A DNA stretch of 24,976 nt from assembly GCA_017428805.1 (NCBI GenBank), contig JAFRQC010000057.1, forward strand, positions 1 through 24,976, in the 5' to 3' direction. This document shows positions 14,683 through 22,943 of this stretch, piece by piece. The notes below the pieces were generated by a model. That model searched no databases. It had not been told where the DNA came from and saw nothing but the letters and a program-made list of their open reading frames with translations. Every line of letters starts with the position of its first letter. Positions within the stretch are counted from its first letter, which is position 1. Source of the DNA: Prevotella sp. GTDB lineage: Bacteria; Bacteroidota; Bacteroidia; Bacteroidales; Bacteroidaceae. The position numbers were made by a program, and so were the translations under genes.

Positions 14683-14719
14683 AAAAGTTCCCGAATCATT
14701 TGGCGGTTCGGGAACTTTT
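14683..14719 (+). terminator. Terminator of Na/Pi cotransporter gene
   Basis: A 13-bp perfect stem, AAAAGTTCCCGAA with TTCGGGAACTTTT, and an 11-base loop. It is preceded by an AAAAAGGT tandem repeat (about 14653-14682). The A-rich and T-rich flanks would let it work in both directions. It overlaps the promoter of the next operon. Confidence 0.8.
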
Positions 14720-14730
14720 GTATACCTTTG
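14699..14730 (+). promoter_or_regulatory. Promoter of the thiamine operon
   Basis: TTTG at 14699-14702, 20 bases, then TACCTTTG at 14723-14730. The -33 box lies in the loop of the preceding terminator. Transcription would start near 14737, just before the riboswitch. Confidence 0.7.
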
Positions 14731-14741
14731 CAGCCGATTTC

Positions 14742-14817
14742 AAGGGGTGTCCGCGGTTGCGGGCTGAGATGATACCCTCTAACCTGATCCGGATCATACC
14801 GGCGTAGGGATGGAACA
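14742..14817 (+). ncRNA. TPP riboswitch (THI element)
   Basis: The sequence shows the conserved parts in order: GGGGTGT, CTGAGAT (14764-14770), ACCCTC, then AACCTGATCCGGATCATACC followed by GGCGTAGGGA. This is the thiamine pyrophosphate aptamer. It precedes a TonB receptor, a PnuT-type transporter and thiamine pyrophosphokinase, so TPP binding should turn down thiamine uptake and activation. About 60 bases separate it from the start codon; I see no clear terminator there, so control may act on translation. Confidence 0.95.
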
Positions 14818-14878
14818 CAGGATTTATCGACAGTAGAATTCCCCCTTTACATTATTTATTAATTAAAGGTACAAAACA

Positions 14879-17200
14879 ATGAAAAGAAACAATGGATTAC
14901 ACGGATTTCACGGATCGCTGAGAAATGCCGTAATCGTAGTTGCGCTGGTGAGCGCAGTAAACATGAATGCCCAGGACGAACTAGACTCGCTCCTGGCGGT
15001 AGAACTGCAGGATGTACAGGTGGTATCGACGCGAGCATCGAAGAAAACCCCAGTGGCTTACACCGACATGGGGAAAGACGAAATCAAGGCCGTCAACTTC
15101 GGAAAGGATGTGCCCTACCTGCTATCGCTGACTCCCAGTATCACCATGACCTCGGATGCCGGCAACGGTATCGGCTATACCTCACTCCGAGTGCGCGGAA
15201 CGGATCCCAGCCGCATCAACATCACGGCCAACGGCATACCGATGAACGACGCCGAGAGCGCCCAACTCTATTGGGTGAACATGGGCGACTTCGCCAGCAG
15301 CGTGCAGTCGATACAGATCCAGCGCGGCGTGGGAACATCCACCAACGGCGCTGGCGCCTTCGGTGCTTCGGTGAACATGCAGACGGAGAATATCGGCACA
15401 GAGCCATACGTAGGCCTCGACCTCTCTGGAGGATCATATTATTCACATAAGGAAACCCTGCGCTTCGGTACAGGACTCATCAAGGAGCACTGGGGGCTGC
15501 AGGGCCGACTCTCGAACATCGGCTCGAAGGGCTATCTCGACCGTGCCTCGACGAAACTGAACTCCTACTTCCTGCAGGGCGGCTATTTCTCAGACAACAC
15601 GGTGGTGAAACTGCTGACCTGGAACGGTATCGAGGAGACCTATCATGCCTGGAACTACACGTCGAAGTACGAGCAGAGCCTCTACGGCCGCACCTATAAC
15701 TCCTGCGGAGAGTATTACGACGATAACGGCAACGTACATTATTATGACGGTCAGACCGACAACTACCACCAGCAGAACTATCAGTTGCTGTGGAACCAGC
15801 GGCTCACGGGCCATCTGAGTCTGAACATGACCGGGCACTACACCAAGGGCCAAGGCTACTACGAGGAATACAAGAACGGGCGCAAACTGATAGAGTATCT
15901 GCCTTATGGACCTTGGTTTGACGCTGAGGCTGGCGGCAACCCCAAACTGAAGAGCGACCTCATCCGCCAGAAGAAGATGGACAATGACTTCTTTGCCGTT
16001 GTGGCCTCATTGGTCTACAACAACCGCGAGGGCATCGAGGCCACCGTCGGCGGTGGCTGGAACAAATACAACGGCGACCACTTCGGACTGGTGAAATGGG
16101 TGAAAAACGTCCCGCAGGGGTTAGAACTGCTGCCCGACTTTGAATACTATCGCTGCGATGCTAAGAAGACTGACTGGAACTTCTATGGCAAAGTGAACTA
16201 CGACTTCGCCCACGGCCTAAACGGCTTCCTCGACCTTCAGTACCGGCATATCGGCATTCAGATGCAAGATCCTGGCGACTGGTACGGCGCCAATACCGAT
16301 GGCAGATACGTGATTGACGATTCTTTCAACTTCTTCAACCCCAAGTTCGGCCTGAACTACGACATCACGCCCAACCACAAGGTCTATGCCTCGTATGCCA
16401 TCGCCCACAAAGAGCCGACGCGCAACGACTATGAGGACAATCTCGACACGGAGCTGAAGGCCGAGCGCCTGAACGATCTCGAGGCTGGCTATAAGTTCCA
16501 GAGCGAGCATTTCTCGGCTGGAGCCAACATCTACTGGATGAGTTACAAGGATCAGTTTGTGCTGACGGGCGAGCTGAACAACATCGGCGAGGCCATCGCC
16601 AAGAACGTCGGCAAGAGTTATCGCCTGGGCGTAGAACTGGAGGCAGCGTGGAAACCCGCAGACTGGTTCCGCTGGGATGCCAACGCCACGCTGTCGAAAA
16701 ACCGTGCTCAGGACTGGGACGTGACGCTGACGGACGGTTCGGTGGAGAGTCTCGGCGACACACCGCTGTCGTTCTCGCCCGACTTCATCCTGAACAACAT
16801 CCTGACCTTCAACTATCGCGGCATGAAGGCCAGCGTACAGAGCCAGTACGTAGGCGACCAGTATCTGACGAACACAGGGCTCAAGAGCTATCAGACGCTC
16901 GACGACAACGGCAAGCCCATCGATGTGAGCATGATGCTCGACGGCCACTTCACCACGAATATCGACCTCAGTTACACGTTCGCCCTGAAGCAGTTGGGCA
17001 TCAAGGACCTGACCCTCGGCGTGAACCTCTACAACATTTTCTCTGCCAAATACGACAATAACGGCTGGGCCGCACCTGCCTTCGTCAAGGAGAACGGTCA
17101 GGTAAAGGCGACGGGCTGGGACACATCAGACCAGTACGAGGCCGGCTTCGCCCCTTCGGCACCATTCAACGCGATGGCTCACCTGTCTGTCAGTTTTTAG
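14879..17200 (+). CDS. TonB-dependent outer membrane receptor, probably for thiamine
   Basis: The 773-residue protein has a signal peptide ending near NMNAQ (about residue 31), then a plug domain: LQDVQVVSTRASKKTPVAYT, VPYLLSLTPSITM, LRVRGTDPSRINITANGIPMN (in pieces), VQSIQIQRGVGTSTNGAGAFG. The rest is a beta-barrel with many Tyr/Trp turns and a terminal aromatic residue (LSVSF). There is no N-terminal carboxypeptidase-like domain, unlike SusC. It takes up its ligand using TonB energy. Ligand assignment comes from the TPP riboswitch upstream and the PnuT and thiamine pyrophosphokinase genes downstream, an arrangement known in Bacteroidetes. The codons for NNGLHGFHG at the start of the signal peptide are a copy of an interspersed ACGGATT repeat. 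Confidence 0.9.
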   Translation: MKRNNGLHGFHGSLRNAVIVVALVSAVNMNAQDELDSLLAVELQDVQVVSTRASKKTPVAYTDMGKDEIKAVNFGKDVPYLLSLTPSITMTSDAGNGIGYTSLRVRGTDPSRINITANGIPMNDAESAQLYWVNMGDFASSVQSIQIQRGVGTSTNGAGAFGASVNMQTENIGTEPYVGLDLSGGSYYSHKETLRFGTGLIKEHWGLQGRLSNIGSKGYLDRASTKLNSYFLQGGYFSDNTVVKLLTWNGIEETYHAWNYTSKYEQSLYGRTYNSCGEYYDDNGNVHYYDGQTDNYHQQNYQLLWNQRLTGHLSLNMTGHYTKGQGYYEEYKNGRKLIEYLPYGPWFDAEAGGNPKLKSDLIRQKKMDNDFFAVVASLVYNNREGIEATVGGGWNKYNGDHFGLVKWVKNVPQGLELLPDFEYYRCDAKKTDWNFYGKVNYDFAHGLNGFLDLQYRHIGIQMQDPGDWYGANTDGRYVIDDSFNFFNPKFGLNYDITPNHKVYASYAIAHKEPTRNDYEDNLDTELKAERLNDLEAGYKFQSEHFSAGANIYWMSYKDQFVLTGELNNIGEAIAKNVGKSYRLGVELEAAWKPADWFRWDANATLSKNRAQDWDVTLTDGSVESLGDTPLSFSPDFILNNILTFNYRGMKASVQSQYVGDQYLTNTGLKSYQTLDDNGKPIDVSMMLDGHFTTNIDLSYTFALKQLGIKDLTLGVNLYNIFSAKYDNNGWAAPAFVKENGQVKATGWDTSDQYEAGFAPSAPFNAMAHLSVSF

Positions 17201-17213
17201 AAATCAGTCATAT

Positions 17214-17813
17214 ATGATGACCTTCCTGGAAGCACATTGGCTCGACATCTTCACTACGATACTCGGACTGATCTATATCTGGCTCGAGTATCGTGCCAGT
17301 ATTGCACTCTGGTTCGTAGGTGTCATCATGCCGGCTATGGACGTTGTGCTTTATTGGGAGCACGGCCTCTACGGCGATGCCGGTATGGCATGCTACTACA
17401 CGCTGGCTGCCCTCTACGGCTTCTATGTCTGGAAGTTCAAGAAGACTAGGAAGCTGAAACAGTCTCTGCCCATCATCCACATGCCGAGAAGGAAGTACCT
17501 GCCCGCCACGCTGTGCTTCTTCCTGGCCTGGGGCGTCACCTATTATATATTAATAAGGTGGGCGAACTCCACGGTGCCCGTACTCGACTCATTCACCAAC
17601 GCCCTGTCGTTCATCGGCATGTGGGCCCTGGCCCGTAAGTATCTCGAGCAGTGGTTCTTCTGGATCGTGGTCGATGTCGTGTGCTGTATGCTCTATGTCC
17701 AGAAGGGCATCCCCTTCAAAGCCGGACTCTACGGCCTGTATGTCGTCATCGCCGTCGCAGGCTATTACAAGTGGAAGAAGATGGCCAAAATCACTAAGTA
17801 TGACCGAGTTTGA
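17214..17813 (+). CDS. pnuT: PnuT-like thiamine transporter (PnuC family)
   Basis: The 199-residue protein has about seven hydrophobic segments. It carries the PnuC-family pattern: IYIWLEYRASIALWFVGVI (residues 19-37) and YTLAALYGFYVWKFKK, with conserved Trp and Tyr residues lining the channel in related structures. PnuC proteins move vitamins by facilitated diffusion, with trapping by a phosphorylating enzyme; PnuT members carry thiamine. The gene starts 14 bases after the TonB receptor and overlaps the thiamine pyrophosphokinase gene by 14 bases, which supports thiamine as substrate and pyrophosphorylation as the trap. A second ATG follows at once (17217); either may be used. Confidence 0.85.
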   Translation: MMTFLEAHWLDIFTTILGLIYIWLEYRASIALWFVGVIMPAMDVVLYWEHGLYGDAGMACYYTLAALYGFYVWKFKKTRKLKQSLPIIHMPRRKYLPATLCFFLAWGVTYYILIRWANSTVPVLDSFTNALSFIGMWALARKYLEQWFFWIVVDVVCCMLYVQKGIPFKAGLYGLYVVIAVAGYYKWKKMAKITKYDRV

Positions 17814-18408
17814 TGCCGTCATCCTGGCCAATGGAGCGTTCCCTACGGCTGAAGAGCCTTTGCGACTGCTGCGAGAAGCACCCTACGTCGTCTGTTGCGA
17901 CGGTGCTGCCCGCCACTGGCCCCAGTGCGATGCCATCGTGGGCGACGGCGACTCCGTGCCTGAAGAACTGAGGAGCCGTCTGATACAGATCGACGAGCAG
18001 GAAGACAACGACCTGACGAAGGCCACCCGCTACTGTCTGTCGAAGGGCATGCGGCGGATTGTCTATCTGGGTGCAACAGGGCTGCGCGAGGACCATACCC
18101 TCGGCAATATCTCGCTGATGGCCCGCTACCAGCAGGAGTTCGGCGTAGAGCCCCTGCTGGCTACGGACTACGGCTGGCTGGTAGTGGCCGAGGGCCAAAG
18201 GCTGTTTGAATCATTTCCAGGCCAACAGGTCAGCATCTTCAACCTCGACTGCCAGTCCCTCGCCTCTGAGGGCCTCCGCTGGCAGTCATACCCTTACACC
18301 CAGTTGTGGCAAGGCACGCTGAACGAAGCCACGGGCGTCACCTTCATGCTTCAAGGCGACGGTCGCTATATCGTCTATCGCACTTATTATCACAAAAGCA
18401 GAGAATAA
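17800..18408 (+). CDS. Thiamine pyrophosphokinase
   Basis: The start at ATG 17800 gives 202 residues beginning MTEFDAVILANGAFP. A longer open frame reaches upstream to 17674, but that part overlaps the transporter and does not look like this family. Motifs: CCDGAARHW (about 32-40), AIVGDGDSVPEEL (47-59), and EQEDNDLTKATRY (66-78), the substrate and metal-binding segments of thiamine pyrophosphokinases, then GATGLREDHTLGNI. The enzyme transfers pyrophosphate from ATP to thiamine, making TPP, which closes the feedback loop through the riboswitch. It is translationally coupled to pnuT by a 14-base overlap. The inverted repeat at 18425-18484 follows and may be the operon end. Confidence 0.9.
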   Translation: MTEFDAVILANGAFPTAEEPLRLLREAPYVVCCDGAARHWPQCDAIVGDGDSVPEELRSRLIQIDEQEDNDLTKATRYCLSKGMRRIVYLGATGLREDHTLGNISLMARYQQEFGVEPLLATDYGWLVVAEGQRLFESFPGQQVSIFNLDCQSLASEGLRWQSYPYTQLWQGTLNEATGVTFMLQGDGRYIVYRTYYHKSRE

Positions 18409-18424
18409 TCTTTACAATAGGCCT

Positions 18425-18484
18425 CTCAAAACTCGCATATTATCCAGGAAACGGACAATGGGCTTCAAATACGCGAGTTTTGAG
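18425..18484. repeat. 12-bp perfect inverted repeat after the thiamine operon
   Basis: CTCAAAACTCGC (18425-18436) and GCGAGTTTTGAG (18473-18484) enclose 36 bases. No T run follows, so it may be an interspersed palindrome rather than a simple terminator. The 18485-18617 stretch contains several CTCAAAA and GGGCCT fragments but no gene. Confidence 0.5.
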
Positions 18485-18617
18485 CCGTTTCGTAATCGCC
18501 TGACAACGAGATGGTTATGATTTTCGGACTCAAATTTGGGCCTCAAAAGGGCCTGTTTTTGCCTCAAAACGGCGCATTTTTGCTAAATCAGAGTGGGAGA
18601 AACCAGGGATTTTACCC

Positions 18618-18662
18618 AGACTAAAGTCGGACTTTACCCTAACTAAAGTCCGACTTTAGTCT
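18618..18662. repeat. 19-bp perfect palindrome built of AAAGTC units
   Basis: AGACTAAAGTCGGACTTTA and its exact inverse lie around a 7-base loop (CCCTAAC). Each arm is itself close to a palindrome (AAAGTCGGACTTT). The GGACT/AAAGTCC theme recalls the repeats at 612-724 and 2671-2792, so all may belong to one intergenic palindrome family. Confidence 0.7.
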
Positions 18663-18787
18663 AAGGAAACTCCGGGAAAGGCCAGAGACGACCCGAAATG
18701 GGCAGATTTTGGGCTTCCGCTTTTCTAGAATGAGAATTTTCAGAAGCACTTTTTTAGGCAAGTTTTCTTGACAAGGTATTTCTTTCT

Positions 18788-18914
18788 CCCCCTGAGTAGG
18801 GGGAGCTAGAGGGGGTCTGCGCTCGGCTTTGCCGCTTGCTACCGAAGGGACGCAAGAACCGCTTCATATCTCCCTTGTTCAGACCACCCCTCACCCCTCC
18901 TAACTCAGGAGGGG
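18788..18914. repeat. MITE-like element with CCCCTCC ends
   Basis: The left end is a hairpin, CTCCCCCT-GAGT-AGGGGGAG (18788-18807), followed by CTAGAGGGGGTCTG. The right end has CAGACCACCCCTCACC and a hairpin, CCCCTCC-TAACTCA-GGAGGGG (18894-18914). The two ends are inverted versions of each other with about 60 unrelated bases between. No ORF is inside. Short CCCCTCC palindromes of this kind are, as I recall, common between genes in Bacteroidetes. Confidence 0.6.
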
Positions 18915-18980
18915 AAAAGGTTACAACCGAGGTTTTTGCTAAACTTTGTTAAATATTCACCCAAATCATGCAAGATTTCA

Positions 18981-18988
18981 TACCTTTG
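18981..18988 (+). promoter_or_regulatory. Promoter -7 box before the serpin gene
   Basis: TACCTTTG fits the -7 consensus and leaves a leader of about 30 bases before the ATG at 19026. I see no good TTTG at the -33 position, so the promoter is only moderately supported. Confidence 0.5.
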
Positions 18989-19025
18989 TGTCTTATATAA
19001 GTAGAGACTAATTTGTTTTAAGCTT

Positions 19026-20915
19026 ATGAAAAGATATCTATTGTTGCTGACGTTGTCAGTTTGTGTTGCAGCCGCGCAGGCTGCGGCACCCAAGCGCCCC
19101 ATGCTGGAGCAAGGCAAAAGGTGGTACTACATCTATCACTATGTGGCGGAAGGAGGACACGGTCCAGAATTCACCCAACCTCCATACATAACGGAATGGA
19201 TGGTATGGTACACGCTTAAAGGCGACACCGCTATCGGCGGACGTGAATATATGAAGATGTATAGGTACGACGAATACTTTGGCAAGGAAACGTACTATGG
19301 TGCTTACCGAGAGGATGAAAAAGGGAGGGTGTATCTTTACGGTCCATATAACAAGGAGGAATACAAGGTGTTTGACCTTGAATGGGCCGATTTCGAGTAT
19401 CATCCTGACAACATCATCATAGAGGCCATCAAGTCGAATGGCAAGCTTTTCAACCGTTACCGCTATCAAAGCCGCCGCCCTGAGGGAGACACCTATGATG
19501 TATATTGTAGCATAGAAGGTGTGGGCTATAAGGACCGTGGAATCATCCACCTCCCATGGGATATACCTGACTGCCCGGAAGATTACGAGGAACTGCACGC
19601 TGTCAGCTGCAAGGACTTCTATTTCTCGGCGTCTGACTTTGATGCGCCCAAGGAAATTGAATTGGCGGAGGGCGAGCAGGAACTGATTAACAGCAACAAC
19701 GACTTCGCGTTTAACCTCTTCCGCAAGGCGCGAGGCGACAAGAGCAAGATACTTTCGCCCCTAAGCATCACCTTTGCCTTGGGTATGCTCAACAACGGAG
19801 CTGACGGGCAAACCTTGCAAGAAATCAATCAGACGCTCGGTTTCGGCGAGGCTGGCGCTGACGGCATCAATGCCTTCTGTCAGAAGATGCTCAGGGAAGC
19901 CAACACACTCGACGACAGGACCAAAGCCCTCATCGCCAATACCATCTTCGTCAACGAAGGTCTCGGCTATCGTCTGCAGGAAGGTTTCATCGACAAAGCC
20001 AATACCTATTACGATGCCCAGCCCCAGAACCGTGACTTCGCTGACGGCGAGACGATGAACGTCATCAACCAGTGGGCCAACGATCACACGATGGGCATGA
20101 TCCCCAAGGTGCTCAACGAAGACTCCTTCCATCCTGATGTCGTCAGTTATCTCCTCAACGCCCTCTATTTCAAGGGCATGTGGAGCAATCCCTTCAGAAA
20201 AGACATGACGCGGAATGAGTCCTTTGGCGGAGGAGAAGAAGTGCCCATGATGCACAAAATGGGCCAGGAATTCCAATACACAGAGAACGACCTCTATCAG
20301 GCCGTCGTGCTACCCTATGGCAACGGCGCCTACCAGATGACCGTCTTCCTGCCCCATGAGGACAAGACCGTCGGCGAGGTGCTTGAAACCCTCAACGGCA
20401 GCAACTGGCAGTTTGAGGGCAGTTGGAAAGAAGTCGATCTGAAACTGCCTCGTTTTGAGACAGATACCTATCAACCGCTGGTAAAGGAGATGTCTGAATT
20501 AGGTATGCCTACTGCTTTCTCATTATCTGCCGAGTTCCCCTGGTTCTGCAATACGCCAGTCTACATCAGCAATATGTTCCAAGTGGCAAAAATCAAACTC
20601 GACGAAGAGGGCACAGAGGCAGCCGCCGTCACCGTGATAGAAATTGATGAGGCTGCCATGCCTGATGAGCCGAAGCGATTCCACGCCGATCGTCCCTTCC
20701 TCTACATCATCAGCGAGCAGTCCACAGGCGCCATCTTCTTCATTGGCCAATTTACGGGCGGTGTGACGGCTGACATCAGAACCGGCATCATCGGCACGAA
20801 GGCTGAACCCAGGACTGGTGCTAACAACCTGATTTATAACCTCTCAGGTCAGCGACTGAGTCAGGAGCCCGCCCGAGGTCTCTATATCAAGAACGGTAAG
20901 GTTATGATCAAATAA
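19026..20915 (+). CDS. Secreted serpin with N-terminal Prevotella domain
   Basis: The 629-residue protein has a signal peptide (MKRYLLLLTLSVCVAAAQAA). Residues 25-200 form a separate domain starting MLEQGKRWYYIYHY, a type I recall from other Prevotella secreted proteins, function unknown. From about residue 218 it is a serpin: NSNNDFAFNLFRKARG, ILSPLSITFALGMLNNGADG, YLLNALYFKGMW, VVLPYGNGAYQMTVFLP. The hinge EEGTEAAAVT has the small residues needed for loop insertion, so an inhibitory serpin is likely; the exposed loop runs VIEIDEAAMPDEPKR before FHADRPFLYII. The C-terminus (NLIYNLSGQRL...RGLYIKNGKVMIK) is the same sorting-like motif as on the LRR protein. Likely role: blocking host or microbial serine or cysteine proteases outside the cell. 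The target protease cannot be read from the sequence. Confidence 0.88.
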   Translation: MKRYLLLLTLSVCVAAAQAAAPKRPMLEQGKRWYYIYHYVAEGGHGPEFTQPPYITEWMVWYTLKGDTAIGGREYMKMYRYDEYFGKETYYGAYREDEKGRVYLYGPYNKEEYKVFDLEWADFEYHPDNIIIEAIKSNGKLFNRYRYQSRRPEGDTYDVYCSIEGVGYKDRGIIHLPWDIPDCPEDYEELHAVSCKDFYFSASDFDAPKEIELAEGEQELINSNNDFAFNLFRKARGDKSKILSPLSITFALGMLNNGADGQTLQEINQTLGFGEAGADGINAFCQKMLREANTLDDRTKALIANTIFVNEGLGYRLQEGFIDKANTYYDAQPQNRDFADGETMNVINQWANDHTMGMIPKVLNEDSFHPDVVSYLLNALYFKGMWSNPFRKDMTRNESFGGGEEVPMMHKMGQEFQYTENDLYQAVVLPYGNGAYQMTVFLPHEDKTVGEVLETLNGSNWQFEGSWKEVDLKLPRFETDTYQPLVKEMSELGMPTAFSLSAEFPWFCNTPVYISNMFQVAKIKLDEEGTEAAAVTVIEIDEAAMPDEPKRFHADRPFLYIISEQSTGAIFFIGQFTGGVTADIRTGIIGTKAEPRTGANNLIYNLSGQRLSQEPARGLYIKNGKVMIK

Positions 20916-20942
20916 TTCCCCATGATTGGACACATGTTTGAT

Positions 20943-20982
20943 ATGTCGGAGTGGCAAAAAAGTCGCTCCGACATCTGTTTTT
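20943..20982 (+). terminator. Terminator of the serpin gene
   Basis: A 13-bp stem (ATGTCGGAGTGGC with GTCGCTCCGACAT, two G-U pairs), six-A loop, then CTGTTTTT. Confidence 0.85.
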
Positions 20983-21036
20983 AATTTCTTTAACCTAAAA
21001 AGAATTGTGTGCGTGCAAAAAATTGCTAATTCACAC

Positions 21037-21066
21037 TTGCCTTTTCGTATTTTCTTCGTACCTTTG
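21037..21066 (+). promoter_or_regulatory. Promoter of pckA
   Basis: TTG at 21037-21039, 19 bases, then TACCTTTG at 21059-21066; the leader to the start codon is about 45 bases. Confidence 0.7.
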
Positions 21067-21115
21067 CACCGCATTTTTGAAAATAGTAACAACTTAATAT
21101 TAAAACAGTAGTAAT

Positions 21116-22729
21116 ATGGCAAAGTTAGATTTAACGCAGTATGGCATCACTGGTTCTACCGTGATTGCTCACAATCCGTCTTATGAGTACCTCTATGAGG
21201 AGGAGACAAAAGCAGGTCTTGAGGGTTTTGACAAGGGTGTCAACACCGAGCTCAACGCTGTGAACGTAATGACTGGTATCTATACCGGCCGCTCGCCTAA
21301 GGACAAGTACATCGTGAAGGATGCACAGAGCGAGGACAAGGTATGGTGGACTTCTGAGGAATATAAGAATGACAACCACCCCATGAGCGAAGAGGTCTGG
21401 GCCAAGGTGAAGGAGATCGCCATCAAGGAGCTTTGCAATAAGAACCTGTATGTGATGGACGCTTTCTGCGGTGCCAACGAGGCTACCCGTCTGCGCGTTC
21501 GTTTCATCGTCGAGGTGGCCTGGCAGGCTCACTTCGTGAAGAACATGTTCATCCAGCCCACCGCTGAGGAGCTGGAGAGCTTCGAGCCGAACTTCGTGAT
21601 CTACAACGCTTCTAAGGCTAAGGTTGAGAACTACAAGGAGCTGGGCCTGAACTCGGAGACCTGTGTGGCCTTCAACACCACCACCCGCGAGCAGTGCATC
21701 ATCAACACCTGGTACGGTGGTGAGATGAAGAAGGGTATGTTCTCTATGATGAACTACTATCTGCCCCTGCAGGGTATCGCTTCTATGCACTGCTCTGCCA
21801 ATACCGATATGGAGGGTAAGAACACCGCTATCTTCTTCGGCCTCTCCGGTACTGGTAAGACCACGCTGTCTACCGATCCGAAGCGTCTGCTCATCGGTGA
21901 CGACGAGCACGGCTGGGACGACGAGGGCGTGTTCAACTTCGAGGGCGGCTGCTATGCCAAGGTGATCAACCTCGACAAGGAGTCTGAGCCCGACATCTAC
22001 AACGCTATCCGTCGCGACGCTCTGCTGGAGAACGTCACTGTCGACGAGGCTGGTAAGATCGACTTCGCTGACAAGAGCGTGACTGAGAACACCCGCGTCA
22101 GCTATCCTATCAACCACATTGAGAAGATCGCCCAGAAGGTGAACAAGAAGAGCGCAGGTCCTGAGGCTAAGAACGTGATCTTCCTCTCTGCCGATGCCTT
22201 CGGCGTGCTGCCTCCCGTATCTATCTTGACTCCGGAGCAGACGAAGTACTACTTCCTCTCTGGTTTCACAGCTAAGCTGGCTGGTACAGAGCGCGGTATC
22301 ACAGAACCCACTCCTACCTTCTCTGCCTGCTTCGGCCAGGCATTCCTCGAGCTGCACCCCACCAAGTATGCTGAGGAACTCGTGAAGCGTATGGAGAAGA
22401 GCGGCGCTAAGGCTTATCTGGTGAACACCGGTTGGAACGGTACCGGCAAGCGTATCTCTATCAAGGATACCCGTGGTATCATCGACGCTATCCTCGGTGG
22501 CGACATCCTGAACGCTCCTACCAAGAAGATTCCTTACTTCGACTTCGAGGTTCCCACACAGCTCAACGGCGTAGCTTGGGGTATTCTCGATCCTCGCGAC
22601 ACCTATCAGAACCGCAACGAGTGGGAGGAGAAGGCTAAGGATCTGGCAGGCCGCTTCATCAAGAACTTCAAGAAGTACGAAGGTAATGAGGCCGGTAAGG
22701 CACTGGTCGCTGCAGGTCCGAAGCTCTAA
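21116..22729 (+). CDS. pckA: Phosphoenolpyruvate carboxykinase (ATP)
   Basis: The 537-residue protein has the usual length for ATP-dependent PEPCK. Motifs: GRSPKDKY (58-65, substrate arginine), the P-loop [13 protein letters not shown] (242-254), [10 protein letters not shown] (260-269, metal-binding kinase-2 aspartates), [10 protein letters not shown], and [10 protein letters not shown] (arginine-binding region). It interconverts oxaloacetate and phosphoenolpyruvate with ATP/ADP. In succinate-forming Bacteroidales it usually fixes CO2 onto PEP in fermentation. Codon use is strongly biased, as expected for a highly expressed gene; this also leaves a full-length open frame on the opposite strand (21131-22744) that I regard as a by-product. 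It has its own promoter and terminator. Confidence 0.97.
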   Translation: MAKLDLTQYGITGSTVIAHNPSYEYLYEEETKAGLEGFDKGVNTELNAVNVMTGIYTGRSPKDKYIVKDAQSEDKVWWTSEEYKNDNHPMSEEVWAKVKEIAIKELCNKNLYVMDAFCGANEATRLRVRFIVEVAWQAHFVKNMFIQPTAEELESFEPNFVIYNASKAKVENYKELGLNSETCVAFNTTTREQCIINTWYGGEMKKGMFSMMNYYLPLQGIASMHCSANTDMEGKNTAIFFGLSGTGKTTLSTDPKRLLIGDDEHGWDDEGVFNFEGGCYAKVINLDKESEPDIYNAIRRDALLENVTVDEAGKIDFADKSVTENTRVSYPINHIEKIAQKVNKKSAGPEAKNVIFLSADAFGVLPPVSILTPEQTKYYFLSGFTAKLAGTERGITEPTPTFSACFGQAFLELHPTKYAEELVKRMEKSGAKAYLVNTGWNGTGKRISIKDTRGIIDAILGGDILNAPTKKIPYFDFEVPTQLNGVAWGILDPRDTYQNRNEWEEKAKDLAGRFIKNFKKYEGNEAGKALVAAGPKL

Positions 22730-22731
22730 GA

Positions 22732-22753
22732 CCACGAATTTCACGAATTAAAC
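22732..22753. repeat. ACGAATT interspersed repeat after pckA
   Basis: CCACGAATTTCACGAATTAA differs by one base from 9303-9322. It lies directly after the pckA stop codon. Confidence 0.55.
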
Positions 22754-22771
22754 TAATTCAAATACTGGTTA

Positions 22772-22802
22772 AGAGGATTGTGTTAGCACAGTCCTCTTTT
22801 TT
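22772..22802 (+). terminator. Terminator of pckA
   Basis: An 11-bp stem (AGAGGATTGTG with CACAGTCCTCT) with a TTAG loop, followed by a T run. Confidence 0.9.
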
Positions 22803-22878
22803 ATGGTTATATATATTAATAATCCGTTAATATAGCCAAATTATGACATATTTTCTTTAATTATAAGGTGAAAATGGC

Positions 22879-22907
22879 TTGTTTTTGCGGAATTGTGAGT
22901 AACTTTG
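22879..22907 (+). promoter_or_regulatory. Promoter with flanking direct repeat before the DUF6242 gene
   Basis: TTG at 22879-22881, 18 bases, then TAACTTTG at 22900-22907. GAATTGTGAGTAA occurs twice, at about 22890-22902 and 22913-22925, overlapping the -7 box and the likely start site. Confidence 0.6.
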
Positions 22908-22943
22908 CAGCCGAATTGTGAGTAAACTGTATATCAGACAAGA

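Noticed and set aside
16217..16948. A 243-codon open frame opposite the TonB receptor
   Set aside because: The receptor on the plus strand is clear and continuous; this translation is low in family-like features.
17674..17799. Longer start for thiamine pyrophosphokinase
   Set aside because: The extra 42 codons lie inside pnuT, look unlike the family and precede a well-placed ATG at 17800.
21131..22744. A 537-codon open frame opposite pckA
   Set aside because: It mirrors pckA almost exactly and arises from the strong codon bias of that gene; the translation has no recognisable motif.
22890..22925. lac-type operator
   Set aside because: AATTGTGAG resembles half of the lac operator, but it is a direct repeat without the inverse half and there is no LacI-type gene nearby.
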